Source: Lelliottia sp. WAP21 (GTDB taxonomy: Bacteria; Pseudomonadota; Gammaproteobacteria; Enterobacterales; Enterobacteriaceae). Taken from it: a stretch of DNA of 58,842 nucleotides. Below, in pieces: positions 21,053-30,411 of the stretch. The stretch's first letter is position 1; each line of letters opens with the position of its first letter. The DNA lies in NCBI RefSeq assembly GCF_020532665.2, contig NZ_JAIWPG020000019.1:1-58842 (forward strand), given 5' to 3'. A program made the translations under genes and the position numbers. The notes under the pieces were generated by a model. It was given only the letters and a program-made list of their open reading frames with translations. It ran no database searches and was not told the DNA's origin.

Positions 21053-21901
21053 ATGAAACTTTTCGCCCAGGATTCCGTTCTCGATCTTTCTCATCCGCAT
21101 GTGATGGGCATCCTGAACGTCACGCCTGATTCCTTCTCCGATGGCGGTGCGCACAATACGCTGATTGAGGCGGTCAAACATGCCAATCTGATGATCAATG
21201 CCGGTGCGACCATCGTCGATATTGGTGGTGAGTCCACGCGTCCTGGCGCGGCGGACGTCAGCGTGGACGAAGAGCTGGCGCGCGTTATTCCGGTGGTCGA
21301 AGCCATCGCCCAGCGTTTTGAAGTCTGGATATCTGTGGACACCTCGAAACCTGAAGTGATCCGTGAATCTGCGCGAGTGGGCGCTCACATCATTAATGAT
21401 ATTCGCTCTCTGAGCGAGCCAGGCGCGCTGGAAGCGGCGGCAGAAACGGGCTTGCCCGTTTGCCTGATGCACATGCAGGGCCAGCCAAAAACCATGCAGG
21501 CGGCACCGTCTTATGAAGACGTGTTTGCCGACGTGAATCGCTACTTTATTGAGCAGATCGCGCGCTGTGAACGTGCGGGTATCGCAAAAGAGAAATTGCT
21601 GCTCGACCCCGGGTTCGGATTCGGTAAAAATCTGTCTCATAACTATGAGCTGCTTGCTCGTTTATCGGAATTCCACCATTTCGACCTGCCGCTGCTGGTG
21701 GGCATGTCGCGGAAATCGATGATTGGGCAACTGCTGAATATCGGTCCAGGCGAACGCCTGAGTGGAAGTCTTGCCTGCGCCGTGATTGCGGCGATGCAGG
21801 GCGCGCACATTATTCGCGTTCACGACGTGAAAGAGACAGTAGAAGCTATGCGTGTGGTTGAAGCCACATTGTCAGCGAAGGAAAACAAACGCTATGAGTA
21901 A
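21053..21901 (+). CDS. folP: Dihydropteroate synthase
   Basis: A 282-residue folate-pathway enzyme that joins p-aminobenzoate to hydroxymethyldihydropterin; the sulfonamide target. [14 protein letters not shown] (about 19-32), GGESTRPGA (about 59-67), DPGFGFGK near 185 and the KS of GMSRKSMIG near 221 are intact. The start at 21053 matches the family; the frame from 21002 would run back into the terminator hairpin. The stop overlaps the glmM start by 8 bp. Confidence 0.97.
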   Translation: MKLFAQDSVLDLSHPHVMGILNVTPDSFSDGGAHNTLIEAVKHANLMINAGATIVDIGGESTRPGAADVSVDEELARVIPVVEAIAQRFEVWISVDTSKPEVIRESARVGAHIINDIRSLSEPGALEAAAETGLPVCLMHMQGQPKTMQAAPSYEDVFADVNRYFIEQIARCERAGIAKEKLLLDPGFGFGKNLSHNYELLARLSEFHHFDLPLLVGMSRKSMIGQLLNIGPGERLSGSLACAVIAAMQGAHIIRVHDVKETVEAMRVVEATLSAKENKRYE

Positions 21902-23231
21902 TCGTAAATATTTTGGCACCGATGGCATTCGTGGACGCGTAGGCGATGCCCCTATCACCCCTGAATTTGTGCTTAAGCTCGGCTGGGCGGCGGGCAAAGT
22001 GCTGGCGCGACATGGCTCACGTAAAATCATTATCGGGAAAGACACCCGTATTTCAGGCTATATGCTGGAGTCCGCACTTGAAGCCGGGCTGGCGGCCGCT
22101 GGCCTTTCTGCCTCGTTTACCGGGCCAATGCCGACACCTGCGGTGGCTTACCTCACCCGCACCTTCCGCGCTGAAGCGGGCATTGTGATTTCTGCCTCGC
22201 ATAATCCGTTCTACGATAACGGCATTAAATTCTTCTCCATCGAAGGCACCAAATTGCCCGATGAAGTGGAAGAGGCTATCGAAGCCGAAATGGAAAAAGA
22301 GCTGACCTGCGTGGATTCCGCTGAGCTGGGTAAAGCCAGCCGGATCGTCGATGCCGCCGGGCGTTACATTGAGTTCTGCAAAGGCACGTTCCCGAACGAG
22401 CTGAGCCTGAGTAACCTGAAAATCGTGGTGGACTGCGCAAACGGGGCGACTTACCACATCGCGCCAAATGTGTTTCGTGAACTGGGTGCGAAGGTCATTA
22501 CCATCGGCTGTGAGCCTGACGGTCTGAACATCAACGAAGAAGTGGGTGCAACCGATGTGCGCGCGCTGCAGGCCCGTGTTCTGGCCGAGAAAGCCGATCT
22601 TGGGATCGCGCTGGACGGCGATGGCGATCGGGTGATCATGGTCGATCACGAAGGTCAGAAGGTCGATGGCGATCAGATCCTCTATATCATTGCCCGTGAA
22701 GGGCTGCGTCAGGGTCAACTCCGTGGCGGTGCAGTAGGGACGCTGATGAGTAATATGGGTCTGGAGCTGGCGCTGAAGCAGCTGGGTATTCCGTTTGTAC
22801 GTGCCAAAGTGGGTGACCGCTACGTACTGGAAAAACTGCAGGAGAAAGGCTGGCGCATTGGGGCCGAAAACTCCGGTCACGTTATACTGCTCGACAAAAC
22901 CACCACGGGTGACGGCATTGTTGCGGGTCTTCAGGTGGTGGCGGCGATGGTACGCAATCACATGAGCCTGCACGATCTCTGCAGCGGCATGAAAATGTTC
23001 CCGCAGGTTCTGGTTAACGTGCGCTTTGCTGCCGGTAACGGTGACCCGCTTGAAAACGACAACGTCAAAGCGGTCATGGCCGACGTTGAAGCCGCGTTGG
23101 GGTCTCGTGGCCGCGTGCTGCTGCGTAAATCGGGTACCGAGCCACTGATTCGTGTGATGGTTGAAGGTGAAGATGAAGCGCAGGTCACTGAATTTGCACA
23201 CCGTATTGCCGATGCGGTGAAAGCCTGCTAA
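21894..23231 (+). CDS. glmM: Phosphoglucosamine mutase GlmM
   Basis: A 445-residue enzyme that converts glucosamine-6-phosphate to glucosamine-1-phosphate for UDP-GlcNAc synthesis. The active-site phosphoserine is S102 in VISASHNP. The metal loop DGDGDR is near 241-246, and the phosphate-binding segment [15 protein letters not shown] is near 407. It is translationally coupled to folP. In E. coli the next gene is secG; here a pilus operon intervenes. Confidence 0.97.
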   Translation: MSNRKYFGTDGIRGRVGDAPITPEFVLKLGWAAGKVLARHGSRKIIIGKDTRISGYMLESALEAGLAAAGLSASFTGPMPTPAVAYLTRTFRAEAGIVISASHNPFYDNGIKFFSIEGTKLPDEVEEAIEAEMEKELTCVDSAELGKASRIVDAAGRYIEFCKGTFPNELSLSNLKIVVDCANGATYHIAPNVFRELGAKVITIGCEPDGLNINEEVGATDVRALQARVLAEKADLGIALDGDGDRVIMVDHEGQKVDGDQILYIIAREGLRQGQLRGGAVGTLMSNMGLELALKQLGIPFVRAKVGDRYVLEKLQEKGWRIGAENSGHVILLDKTTTGDGIVAGLQVVAAMVRNHMSLHDLCSGMKMFPQVLVNVRFAAGNGDPLENDNVKAVMADVEAALGSRGRVLLRKSGTEPLIRVMVEGEDEAQVTEFAHRIADAVKAC

Positions 23232-23246
23232 CTAAAAGATCGTTTA

Positions 23247-23274
23247 AAAGGCCGCTCATATAGCGGCCTTTTCT
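23247..23274 (+). terminator. Terminator of the folP-glmM unit
   Basis: AAAAGGCCGCT-cat-AtAGCGGCCTTTT stem with a T-rich tail. Confidence 0.88.
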
Positions 23275-23280
23275 TTACAT

Positions 23281-23527
23281 AACGTGTGTAATAATATATA
23301 AAATTGTAATTAACTTCTACGTGATTAAATTATTCTTAATTGATAATTAATTTATTCTGAATTCGTGGGTGAAATGTTTATTAGATAAATTAACCACTTA
23401 ACTTTTTTCCTAAATATAATCCTATATGCGGGGACGATCTCTATTTTATTGGGATTGTCGTCACTATAATGCGCCTATTCCTGAGAGGGTTCTTGGGAAG
23501 CAAAAATTAATATTTAAGGAAAACAGA
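23281..23527 (+). promoter_or_regulatory. AT-rich region upstream of the pilus operon
   Basis: The first 145 bases are strikingly AT-rich. TATAAT occurs at 23415-23420 and again at 23465-23470, the latter about 60 bp before the pilin start, but neither has a good -35 at 17 bases. The promoter is therefore unassigned and may need an activator. No regulator gene is adjacent. Confidence 0.35.
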
Positions 23528-24238
23528 ATGAATAGTTTGGTTTGGAACTTCAAAGGGAAATTGAACCGCAAGGCAGCGAAACTGCAGGAAATGCGTAAGC
23601 AGCGCGGTGTGACCTTACTGGAAATCATTATTGTATTAGGTATTATCGGCGTAATCGCAGCGGGCGTGGTTATCCTGGCTCAGCGTGCATTCACCGCGCA
23701 GGATCTGTCTGACATTCAAAACAACGCCAACAGCATTCGTACCTCAATGACTGAAGCCTTCAAAGACGAAGGTAGCTATCCAGAAGATAAAGGCGGTGTT
23801 GCGGGTCTGACTAAATCCACTATTGCAGGTTCTGACTTAGATACGCCAATTGTTACTCTGGTTAAACTGGGCAAAATTTCTCCGGACGAATCCTTCAACG
23901 GTATTTCTAACGATGCATTCCAGATGACAAACGCCACTCTGGATGGTACCAGTTCACAGAAAAAAGCCTTTGTGCTGCTGGTTAACGGTCTGGAAACAGA
24001 AGAGTGTCGCAACCTGATCTCTGAAATGGGTAACCAGTGGGATTATGTTGAAGCCGTAACTGGCGTACCAGCAGGTTCTACAACGCCTCTGGCATTTACT
24101 AACTCTCTGAGTGAACAAACCTCCACGACTATCCTCAAGACTCTGACGTCTGGCGAAATCAACGCAGCTGCGATCGTGAATAAAGACGTATGTAACGATC
24201 AAGGTGCTACCAACGGCGTGATCTTCGGTAGCAAATAA
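23528..24238 (+). CDS. Type IVb major prepilin (CofA/LngA/TcpA-like)
   Basis: A 236-residue prepilin. It has a 27-residue leader ending KQRG, then a mature N-terminus VTLLEIIIVLGIIGVIAAGVV with Glu at mature position 5 and Val rather than Phe at position 1. The long leader and non-Phe first residue mark the type IVb class. Two Cys in the mature C-terminal part (EECRN and DVCND) fit the disulfide-bounded D region. The segment after the helix (AAGVVILAQRAF) resembles CofA of ETEC CFA/III. The start at 23528 has AAGGA upstream; the in-frame ATG at 23426 is upstream of a candidate -10 and has no support. Confidence 0.9.
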   Translation: MNSLVWNFKGKLNRKAAKLQEMRKQRGVTLLEIIIVLGIIGVIAAGVVILAQRAFTAQDLSDIQNNANSIRTSMTEAFKDEGSYPEDKGGVAGLTKSTIAGSDLDTPIVTLVKLGKISPDESFNGISNDAFQMTNATLDGTSSQKKAFVLLVNGLETEECRNLISEMGNQWDYVEAVTGVPAGSTTPLAFTNSLSEQTSTTILKTLTSGEINAAAIVNKDVCNDQGATNGVIFGSK

Positions 24239-24254
24239 TCATTATTAAAGTATC

Positions 24255-24286
24255 CAGAGCACCTGCCATCTGGCAGGTGCTTTTTT
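24255..24286 (+). terminator. Intercistronic hairpin after the pilin gene
   Basis: AGCACCTGCCA and TGGCAGGTGC form a strong stem followed by TTTTTT, between the major and minor pilin genes. It probably acts as a partial terminator that keeps pilin mRNA in excess. Confidence 0.85.
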
Positions 24287-24311
24287 GATGGTGAAACAGG
24301 GTAATAAGCGT

Positions 24312-26255
24312 ATGCGCAACAGAAAGGATTCGGGGTTTAGCTTACTGGAAATCATTATCGTGCTGGCGATAGCCGGCGGCGTGATGGTGATGTATACCCA
24401 ATATGCGCGTAAAAAAGCAGAAAGCATTGCTCAGCAAAATGTGTCGGATGCCATTGTTGCTGAAATGAAAGGGGTGCTTAATTTCGTGGATGACGACGAA
24501 ATTGCCCTTTACGATGAGCCGGATGAAATTCCTAACCCGCTGTATGAAGATAATGAAGATGATCCAAAACCGACTTCAGATTATCGGGTCCGTATTACCA
24601 ACGAATTAGACGATGTCGACACGGGAAGTGAAGATTATTATTACCTGTGGGGCGATTATAACAATAGTAAAAATCAGAAGCGTTATCTCTTCCTTAGCAA
24701 AAAGTGTGATGTCACGCTGAAGTCTGATTATGAGTTTGAAAAAGAGTACCTGCCTTGCTTTATGCGTAATACGGCCAAAAACTCGATGCCGAGCATTGAG
24801 CGTATCGGCTTTGCGGGCAGTAAAGAGAAAAATAGCGACCGTGCTAACGATATCAACCGTATTGATGTCATCGTCAGATTCAAAAAAGAGCAAAAAAAAG
24901 GCGATTACTTCTTTGTGGATTATTATCCTCATTTTTCCGAGTCGCTGTCTAAAGCCGGAATTAATATAAGCCATGCCATGCTGGTCCATCGTAATTCGAC
25001 CAACGCGCACTGGATGGTCGTGAAGCAGACGAAAGACGGTAAAACGCCCATTGAGTTCGGCGCTATCGCCAATAATCTGGATGCCTTAAAACAGTACACC
25101 ACCGGTGAATTTGGCATTCGCTTTACGATCGATACCAATGATAACTCCAGCAACAGCGGCGCGGGCGGCGGTAAGGTCTGTTGGACGCAGGGCGAGAACG
25201 GCGTGAAGCTGTGTTATGACGACAATAAAGGCACTGGCGCGCACGGCGAGCAGAGCGTTCTGGCGCTGGAGATGACCGATCCCGGTAAGAAAAACGGCGT
25301 GATGCCCGGCACCCTGAAAGCCAACCTGGTATCGGAAAACACCGCAAATCGCGTGTTTATCTTCAAGCGCGAAAATGGGGAAATTGTATTTGATGAGGAC
25401 GGGAAACCGGTGCCTTATCTTTATAAAGGTCTCCCTGCAGAAATTACCATGAACGATTGGATCTCTGGCCAGAATGAGTCTTGGGGTCGTGATTACTCGA
25501 TTCATACCTGGGATGCTTTTGAGCTCACCACCCCGGCGATGATGTCTTACAGTGATGCTTCAATTGATGGATGGAATCCCGACGGAAGCGCCGTGGGCTA
25601 TGATATAGATCATCACGGAAATAAGCCCGATTTGCCGGCCTACCAACCCTATAGCGATAAGCCTGCAGGTCGTTCTGATTCTACTGGCTGGTATGAAGAA
25701 AATATATATGGATATCGTTTCCCTGTGCAGACCTGTCCGCAGTTAGAGCAGGATATTATTTTACGCGATGCAAATGGCCAACCCCTGGTCGATGACAAAG
25801 GCGAGGTCCGCAAATACAAATACGTGCGTAAACTCTATCCGCGCATGGCTGCAGCGCTCTCATCTATCTCAGCCTTTCCCGGTGGAAATACAAGTAACCC
25901 GGGTACAGCAGCTTCAGCGCTATATGGCGATCTGAGCAAAACGCGTGCATTGCTGAACTCAGACGGAGTGCAAAAATTAGGCCAGTTTGGCGGTATCTCT
26001 GTGCAGGTGGAATTTGCTGAGCAAGATACAAAAGGATGGGGGGGGGATTATGAAAATGCAGGAGGTCATTACATTTATGAAAAAAACAAATACGTCTGGG
26101 TGGTGAGTGCAACCATGGGCATGTTTGACGGAGACACCGGAGAAGGCCGTAATGTATTGAACCCGACTATGTCATATGTGTTCACCACCTGGTGCAGCAC
26201 CCTTCCACAGGATGGCACCCCGGCAGATATTTTAGACACGCAGCAATATCAATAA
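24312..26255 (+). CDS. Large type IVb minor pilin (CofB/TcpB-like position)
   Basis: About 647 residues. A short leader MRNRKDSG is followed by FSLLEIIIVLAIAGGVMVMY, with Glu at mature position 5, then a very long globular part. TCP and CFA/III operons have a minor pilin at this position that starts assembly and, in TCP, triggers retraction. This protein is well above the roughly 430-520 residues I recall for TcpB and CofB. Ser/Gly linkers (SSNSGAGGG near 285) suggest added C-terminal domains. The ATG at 24312 is preferred to 24285/24288, which fall in the terminator tail. Confidence 0.82.
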   Translation: MRNRKDSGFSLLEIIIVLAIAGGVMVMYTQYARKKAESIAQQNVSDAIVAEMKGVLNFVDDDEIALYDEPDEIPNPLYEDNEDDPKPTSDYRVRITNELDDVDTGSEDYYYLWGDYNNSKNQKRYLFLSKKCDVTLKSDYEFEKEYLPCFMRNTAKNSMPSIERIGFAGSKEKNSDRANDINRIDVIVRFKKEQKKGDYFFVDYYPHFSESLSKAGINISHAMLVHRNSTNAHWMVVKQTKDGKTPIEFGAIANNLDALKQYTTGEFGIRFTIDTNDNSSNSGAGGGKVCWTQGENGVKLCYDDNKGTGAHGEQSVLALEMTDPGKKNGVMPGTLKANLVSENTANRVFIFKRENGEIVFDEDGKPVPYLYKGLPAEITMNDWISGQNESWGRDYSIHTWDAFELTTPAMMSYSDASIDGWNPDGSAVGYDIDHHGNKPDLPAYQPYSDKPAGRSDSTGWYEENIYGYRFPVQTCPQLEQDIILRDANGQPLVDDKGEVRKYKYVRKLYPRMAAALSSISAFPGGNTSNPGTAASALYGDLSKTRALLNSDGVQKLGQFGGISVQVEFAEQDTKGWGGDYENAGGHYIYEKNKYVWVVSATMGMFDGDTGEGRNVLNPTMSYVFTTWCSTLPQDGTPADILDTQQYQ

Positions 26256-26277
26256 GTTAATTCAGGTAAAGGAATGT

Positions 26278-26739
26278 ATGAAGAAATTTAATTTCAGAAA
26301 AGCCCTCCCGGCGGGGGCGGCGGTTGCCTTATTGCTCAGCATGGGTGCGGCTCAGGCATCCGTGAATACCAGCAACGATGCGGCAATGATCCAGGGGAAT
26401 ACCCCCTCGGCCCCGGTTGCCATGGCGCCAGCGGCGGTGAATCCGTTCGCCGCCGACACGCAAACGACAGGCACGGCAACCAGTCGAGCCGTTACGTCGC
26501 TGGTGATGCATGAAAATGAACTGCTTAGCCAGGACATTAAAATGTGGGTAACGGCCAACGGCTATAAGCTCTTCTGGAACAGTAAAAAAGATTACCTTAT
26601 TTACAACACTATTACGCTTTCAGGAAAAACGGATGATGAGGTATTGCAGTCATTAGGCAATCTCTTTTTTTCTGAGAACTATGGTTTAGTGGTTAAAAAA
26701 TACGAAAAGAACCGTGTCATCGTTATTGATGAAATGTAA
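26278..26739 (+). CDS. TcpQ-domain periplasmic pilus protein
   Basis: A 153-residue protein with a signal peptide ending AAQA near residue 23, an Ala/Pro-rich linker, and a C-terminal domain (about 70-153) containing WVTANGYKLFWNSKKDYLI and FFSENYGLVVKKYEKNRVIVID. This is the pattern of the TcpQ/CofC-type domain that helps assemble the pilus secretin. It lies 13 bp before the secretin gene. Confidence 0.8.
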   Translation: MKKFNFRKALPAGAAVALLLSMGAAQASVNTSNDAAMIQGNTPSAPVAMAPAAVNPFAADTQTTGTATSRAVTSLVMHENELLSQDIKMWVTANGYKLFWNSKKDYLIYNTITLSGKTDDEVLQSLGNLFFSENYGLVVKKYEKNRVIVIDEM

Positions 26740-26752
26740 TTGGATGAAATGA

Positions 26753-28213
26753 ATGAAACTCAAAACAGGTATGTTATTGCTGGCGTTTTTAGTGCAGGGA
26801 TGCGTGAGTAATTTCGAAAAGAAATATGATATCGATAAAGCGGTGCAGGCACATACGAATGATGCCACCACCGTAGATTCATCCAAAACACAGCCCTACG
26901 TAAAATATAACACCGCTTTTCTGGGCCAAAAGGTTCAGTACAGCGTTGAACAGCAAAAGCTGATGGGCAAGCACGTTAAGATTGCGTCGTATGAGCCTGC
27001 GTCGCTGTCCACTATTCTGGATGCCGTCTCCACGCAAACGGGGATCAGCTTCCGCATTAATTCATCGGCTATCGGCAGTAACGGCGCTAAAACGGATGAC
27101 GCATCCTGGGACACGCCGCGCTCCGTCCAGTTTGATGGCACATTCGAAGAGTTTATGAGCTATATCAACTCTCTGTATGATGTGAGTACCAAGCTGGATG
27201 AACACAATATCCTTAAAGTTAACGTCTTTGAGACCTACGCCATCCGTCTGGATTTCTATGGTGAGAATAATTCCACCGAAACCACGCTGGACCTGTCGGG
27301 TAACCAGGCGACGTCAAGCGGTGGTCTGAAAGGTAAATCGGAAACCAAGTTCGAATCCTCGTTCTGGGATGACGTGGAAGACATGGCGAAAAACTATGTC
27401 ACCTCCGGTAACTACAACCTGTTTAAAGACTCGTCCATTCTGATGGTCAATACCCGTCCATCTGAATACGAAGCCCTGAGCAAAGCGTTAGACAAATATA
27501 AAGCGGATAACAGCCGTCAGTTTATTATCACCTACCGTATCTATATCGTTGATAAAGCGAAAGAGAAGAGTTTAGGTGGCGGTTTAGATTTCAAATATGG
27601 CGACGCGCACAACACCATTAACCTCACCAGCAGTCTGTTCGATAATCTGGCTGGCGGCATCTCTGCGGGCTGGAAAAATAGCCACGTTGACATCAACGCC
27701 GGTCTGGATGCGTTGTACAAATTAACGGGAAGTGAATCGCTGCAAAGTGGCTCATTCATCACGCGTAACAATATGCCTGTGCCGGTGAACATGACCCAGT
27801 CACAGTTCTATGTGTCCAGCAGAACGCGTACCACGGATGACAATGGTGAGGTGAACGTAGACGTTGAAACATCTGAAATCGTCACCGGTACCAGCTTTAT
27901 TATTACGCCTCGCGTGCTGTCTGATGGGCGCATCGAAGTGGTCAGTGGCTTCACTAAGCGTTTCCTGAATTCGATCGATGAATACGATGATGTCCAGTTG
28001 CCGAATGTGAGCACCACCGAATCCTTTAACTCCTCCATTATCAAGCCCGGGGATTTACTGGTGGTCGGGAAATACGAAGTCAAAAATACCAAAGACGGTC
28101 TGCAATATCAGGTTCTGGGCGCAGAGGATCAGAGCAATGAAGGTGTTGCAACGGTGCTGATGGTGGTAGGGGTGGACTATTATCGCCAGCCAATTACCTC
28201 CCGCGATGACTGA
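26753..28213 (+). CDS. Outer-membrane secretin lipoprotein of the type IVb pilus (TcpC/CofD/PilN-like)
   Basis: A 486-residue lipoprotein with lipobox LVQGC (Cys17). N-terminal periplasmic domains are followed by a secretin core (about 255-470), including VPVNMTQSQFYV, the VDVETSEIVTGTSFIITPRVL stretch and the closing GDLLVVGKYE segment. Secretins of this class form the gated outer-membrane ring through which the pilus passes. The gene begins immediately after the TcpQ-like gene, matching the cof and tcp order. Confidence 0.9.
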   Translation: MKLKTGMLLLAFLVQGCVSNFEKKYDIDKAVQAHTNDATTVDSSKTQPYVKYNTAFLGQKVQYSVEQQKLMGKHVKIASYEPASLSTILDAVSTQTGISFRINSSAIGSNGAKTDDASWDTPRSVQFDGTFEEFMSYINSLYDVSTKLDEHNILKVNVFETYAIRLDFYGENNSTETTLDLSGNQATSSGGLKGKSETKFESSFWDDVEDMAKNYVTSGNYNLFKDSSILMVNTRPSEYEALSKALDKYKADNSRQFIITYRIYIVDKAKEKSLGGGLDFKYGDAHNTINLTSSLFDNLAGGISAGWKNSHVDINAGLDALYKLTGSESLQSGSFITRNNMPVPVNMTQSQFYVSSRTRTTDDNGEVNVDVETSEIVTGTSFIITPRVLSDGRIEVVSGFTKRFLNSIDEYDDVQLPNVSTTESFNSSIIKPGDLLVVGKYEVKNTKDGLQYQVLGAEDQSNEGVATVLMVVGVDYYRQPITSRDD

Positions 28214-28224
28214 GTGACGTCACC

Positions 28225-28767
28225 ATGAATAACATTCTTTTTAAGAATAATATTTTGACCGGGCTCTACTGGGAGCCCGCCAGCCTGGAAAATTTACAGC
28301 CCGCGGAGCAGGCGTCATTCAGAGGAATGATGAAAGCGTACCGCCGGCTGATTTATAAAGATAGCGCTGGCGAGCTCGCGATCGGGTACAGCACGAAAGT
28401 GTCCACGCTTTATGAGCCGTTTGCCCTGTATGTGAAAGAACTCTACGGCGATGGGATCTATTTTTCGCATGAAAACGATTCGACAACGTACTTCCTGATC
28501 ATTGATGAGGGCCGTATTGTCAGCGGTACCGACTGCTTTATCAGCAAAGAACTTTTTGATGAGTTAATGAAGCATCCGGATAGTTACAGCCATCTGGAAG
28601 TAACGCCACTGGAAGAGATCCAGATTAATGCGGTTGTGGAGCGATGCTGTGCCAGACAGGCGCGACTGAAGCGTCGACGTCAAATCATTATCGGTTCTAT
28701 TTTTACTGGCGGGCTAGCCCTGTTATTGGTTTTAGCATTGTCGCTTCATTTTTTTGTGACAGGATAA
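28225..28767 (+). CDS. Pilus assembly protein with C-terminal membrane anchor (TcpR/CofE position)
   Basis: A 180-residue protein. The first ~145 residues are soluble and likely cytoplasmic. A basic stretch RQARLKRRRQ precedes a single C-terminal helix (about 154-177). Position and topology match the small inner-membrane assembly protein between secretin and TcpD-like genes in TCP-type operons; I do not recognise a motif that proves the family. Confidence 0.65.
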   Translation: MNNILFKNNILTGLYWEPASLENLQPAEQASFRGMMKAYRRLIYKDSAGELAIGYSTKVSTLYEPFALYVKELYGDGIYFSHENDSTTYFLIIDEGRIVSGTDCFISKELFDELMKHPDSYSHLEVTPLEEIQINAVVERCCARQARLKRRRQIIIGSIFTGGLALLLVLALSLHFFVTG

Positions 28768-28771
28768 CCCT

Positions 28772-29692
28772 ATGCTTGAAGGAATGTATTTCTGGAAAGA
28801 TAAGAACGGTGCGGTTTCAAAATTAAAACTGCTGCTGATCCTTATTTTTACTTTAGTGCTTATTGGTGGAGGCGGTGCGGGCGGATGGTATTACTTCGTC
28901 ACCATGCCTGCTCAAAAAGCCAAAGAAGAAGCCGCGGCCCGTCAGCAGCAGGCCGCGAAAAAATTAAAAGACGACATTGACTCGGTCAACAAGTTCTATT
29001 CCAGTTCGCTGGAAGGGGCGGATATTGACCAGACAGTCGTCGTGCTAAACGAACTCAAGAAAAGCGATGAACGTATCAGCATTGCGCCCCTCGATGGCAG
29101 GATGTTCAACTGCGATACAAAAAACTGTCGCTTTGAATACAAAATATCACCGGGTGCAATCTGGGTATTACCCCATAAAATATTTTGGGGAAAAGACTAC
29201 CCACCTACGATGGTGATTAAAAAGAAAAAAGGTGGCGATAAGAAGAAAGGGGATTTTAGCTTCGACAAAATTGAGTCGAGGCTGAATAAAAATTCGCTTA
29301 TCGAGGCCTATAAACATAAAAAACCGCTCCCGCTTTCCTCATGCAGTGATGTGGTTTCGTACCTCGTTACATACAACTCAATGGTGAAAGGGGTAGGTAA
29401 AGAAAGCAAAGCCAAAAAAGCCGGTGAGATTGTGATTAAAACAATGCCGAAAACAACTGTAGGTGAGCTTGAGTCGCAGCTTTCAGGAAAAGTGAAAGCG
29501 TATGGTTTGATGACCGGAAAGTGGGAGATGGAGCTTAAAAGTGACACCTCCGCTTTAGGCATAGACGATTTAACAAACTTACAGATTTTGCTTTATAAGC
29601 AGGCCTATCGTGATGCTTTCTTAGTGAAAAAAATTGAGTCGCAAGACAAGGGAATGAAAATTTCAGGAGATCTGGTATGCAAAAAAGGCTGA
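28772..29692 (+). CDS. Bitopic inner-membrane pilus assembly protein (TcpD/CofF position)
   Basis: A 306-residue protein with a short N-terminal cytoplasmic part, one helix at about 20-47 with a Gly-rich centre, an Ala/Lys/Gln-rich coiled coil (about 50-75), and a periplasmic domain with four Cys, two of them close together (NCDTKNC). This is the place and layout of TcpD/CofF, which with the preceding protein forms the inner-membrane alignment complex. The 3' end overlaps the next gene by 16 bp. Confidence 0.68.
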   Translation: MLEGMYFWKDKNGAVSKLKLLLILIFTLVLIGGGGAGGWYYFVTMPAQKAKEEAAARQQQAAKKLKDDIDSVNKFYSSSLEGADIDQTVVVLNELKKSDERISIAPLDGRMFNCDTKNCRFEYKISPGAIWVLPHKIFWGKDYPPTMVIKKKKGGDKKKGDFSFDKIESRLNKNSLIEAYKHKKPLPLSSCSDVVSYLVTYNSMVKGVGKESKAKKAGEIVIKTMPKTTVGELESQLSGKVKAYGLMTGKWEMELKSDTSALGIDDLTNLQILLYKQAYRDAFLVKKIESQDKGMKISGDLVCKKG

Positions 29693-30411
29693 AATCAATC
29701 GTCGTGACAAGCGCACTGACACTGGTGGTGGGTAACGCAACGGCAGCACCTACGACGGATTTGCCCCAGGCACCGTCTCATAGTGAGCAAACAACGCCGA
29801 AAAGCGTCGAACAAGCTGGCAAAAACGTTTCGGAAAAAGAGAGCAGTGCTTCTGCTTCTGCAGCAACGGCTCCGCAAACACAAGCGGCTACGCCATCTGT
29901 TGCCAGCAAACCCGTCCAAAGCGATGCGGAAATGAAGCCTAACGCGGCGATGGAGGCTGTAGGGGAACCTGGCGCGCAAAACGTCGACGCAAAACCGGCT
30001 GCTGTCGATAACACGACTCAGGTGCAAAACCACCTCGCGCAAATGGCCGAAGATGATTTCGTCTACGAGCAGCAACGTCGCAAGCTCTCCCAACAGGTTG
30101 AGCTGGAAAAACTGCAGAGCCAGATCCGCAAACTCCGTGGCGAAGACAAAATGAGACCGGCGCCTGTGGTATCTGCACCTGTACAAAGTCCTGCGGAGGA
30201 ACCGCAGGCCGCACCACAAAGCGCGCCTCCGGTTGATATGCCACGTGTAGTCCTGGAAGCGAACATTGGCGGTGCGAACCGTGTAGCGGTCACCAGCGGT
30301 GGGTCACTGCGTTATGTTCGCCCTGGCGAAACGTTCGCTATCGATGGCAACTACTATCAGCTTGCGAAGGATCGTAAGTCGGTGGTTATCGCGGAAGAAA
30401 AGGGGCAGTAA
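29677..30411 (+). CDS. Periplasmic pilus assembly protein (TcpS/CofG position, PilP-like end)
   Basis: A 244-residue protein with a signal peptide (cleavage after NATA near residue 24), an Ala/Gln/Pro-rich low-complexity stretch, a predicted coiled coil around 120-155, and a C-terminal globular segment (about 188-244) reading VLEANIGGANRVAVTSGG to the end, which resembles PilP-type secretin-linking domains. Its stop overlaps the ATPase start (TAATG). Confidence 0.65.
   Translation: MQKRLKSIVVTSALTLVVGNATAAPTTDLPQAPSHSEQTTPKSVEQAGKNVSEKESSASASAATAPQTQAATPSVASKPVQSDAEMKPNAAMEAVGEPGAQNVDAKPAAVDNTTQVQNHLAQMAEDDFVYEQQRRKLSQQVELEKLQSQIRKLRGEDKMRPAPVVSAPVQSPAEEPQAAPQSAPPVDMPRVVLEANIGGANRVAVTSGGSLRYVRPGETFAIDGNYYQLAKDRKSVVIAEEKGQ

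Noticed and set aside
22053..23201. 382-residue minus-strand frame opposite glmM
   Set aside because: Shadow frame of an essential conserved gene, with composition typical of antisense translation.
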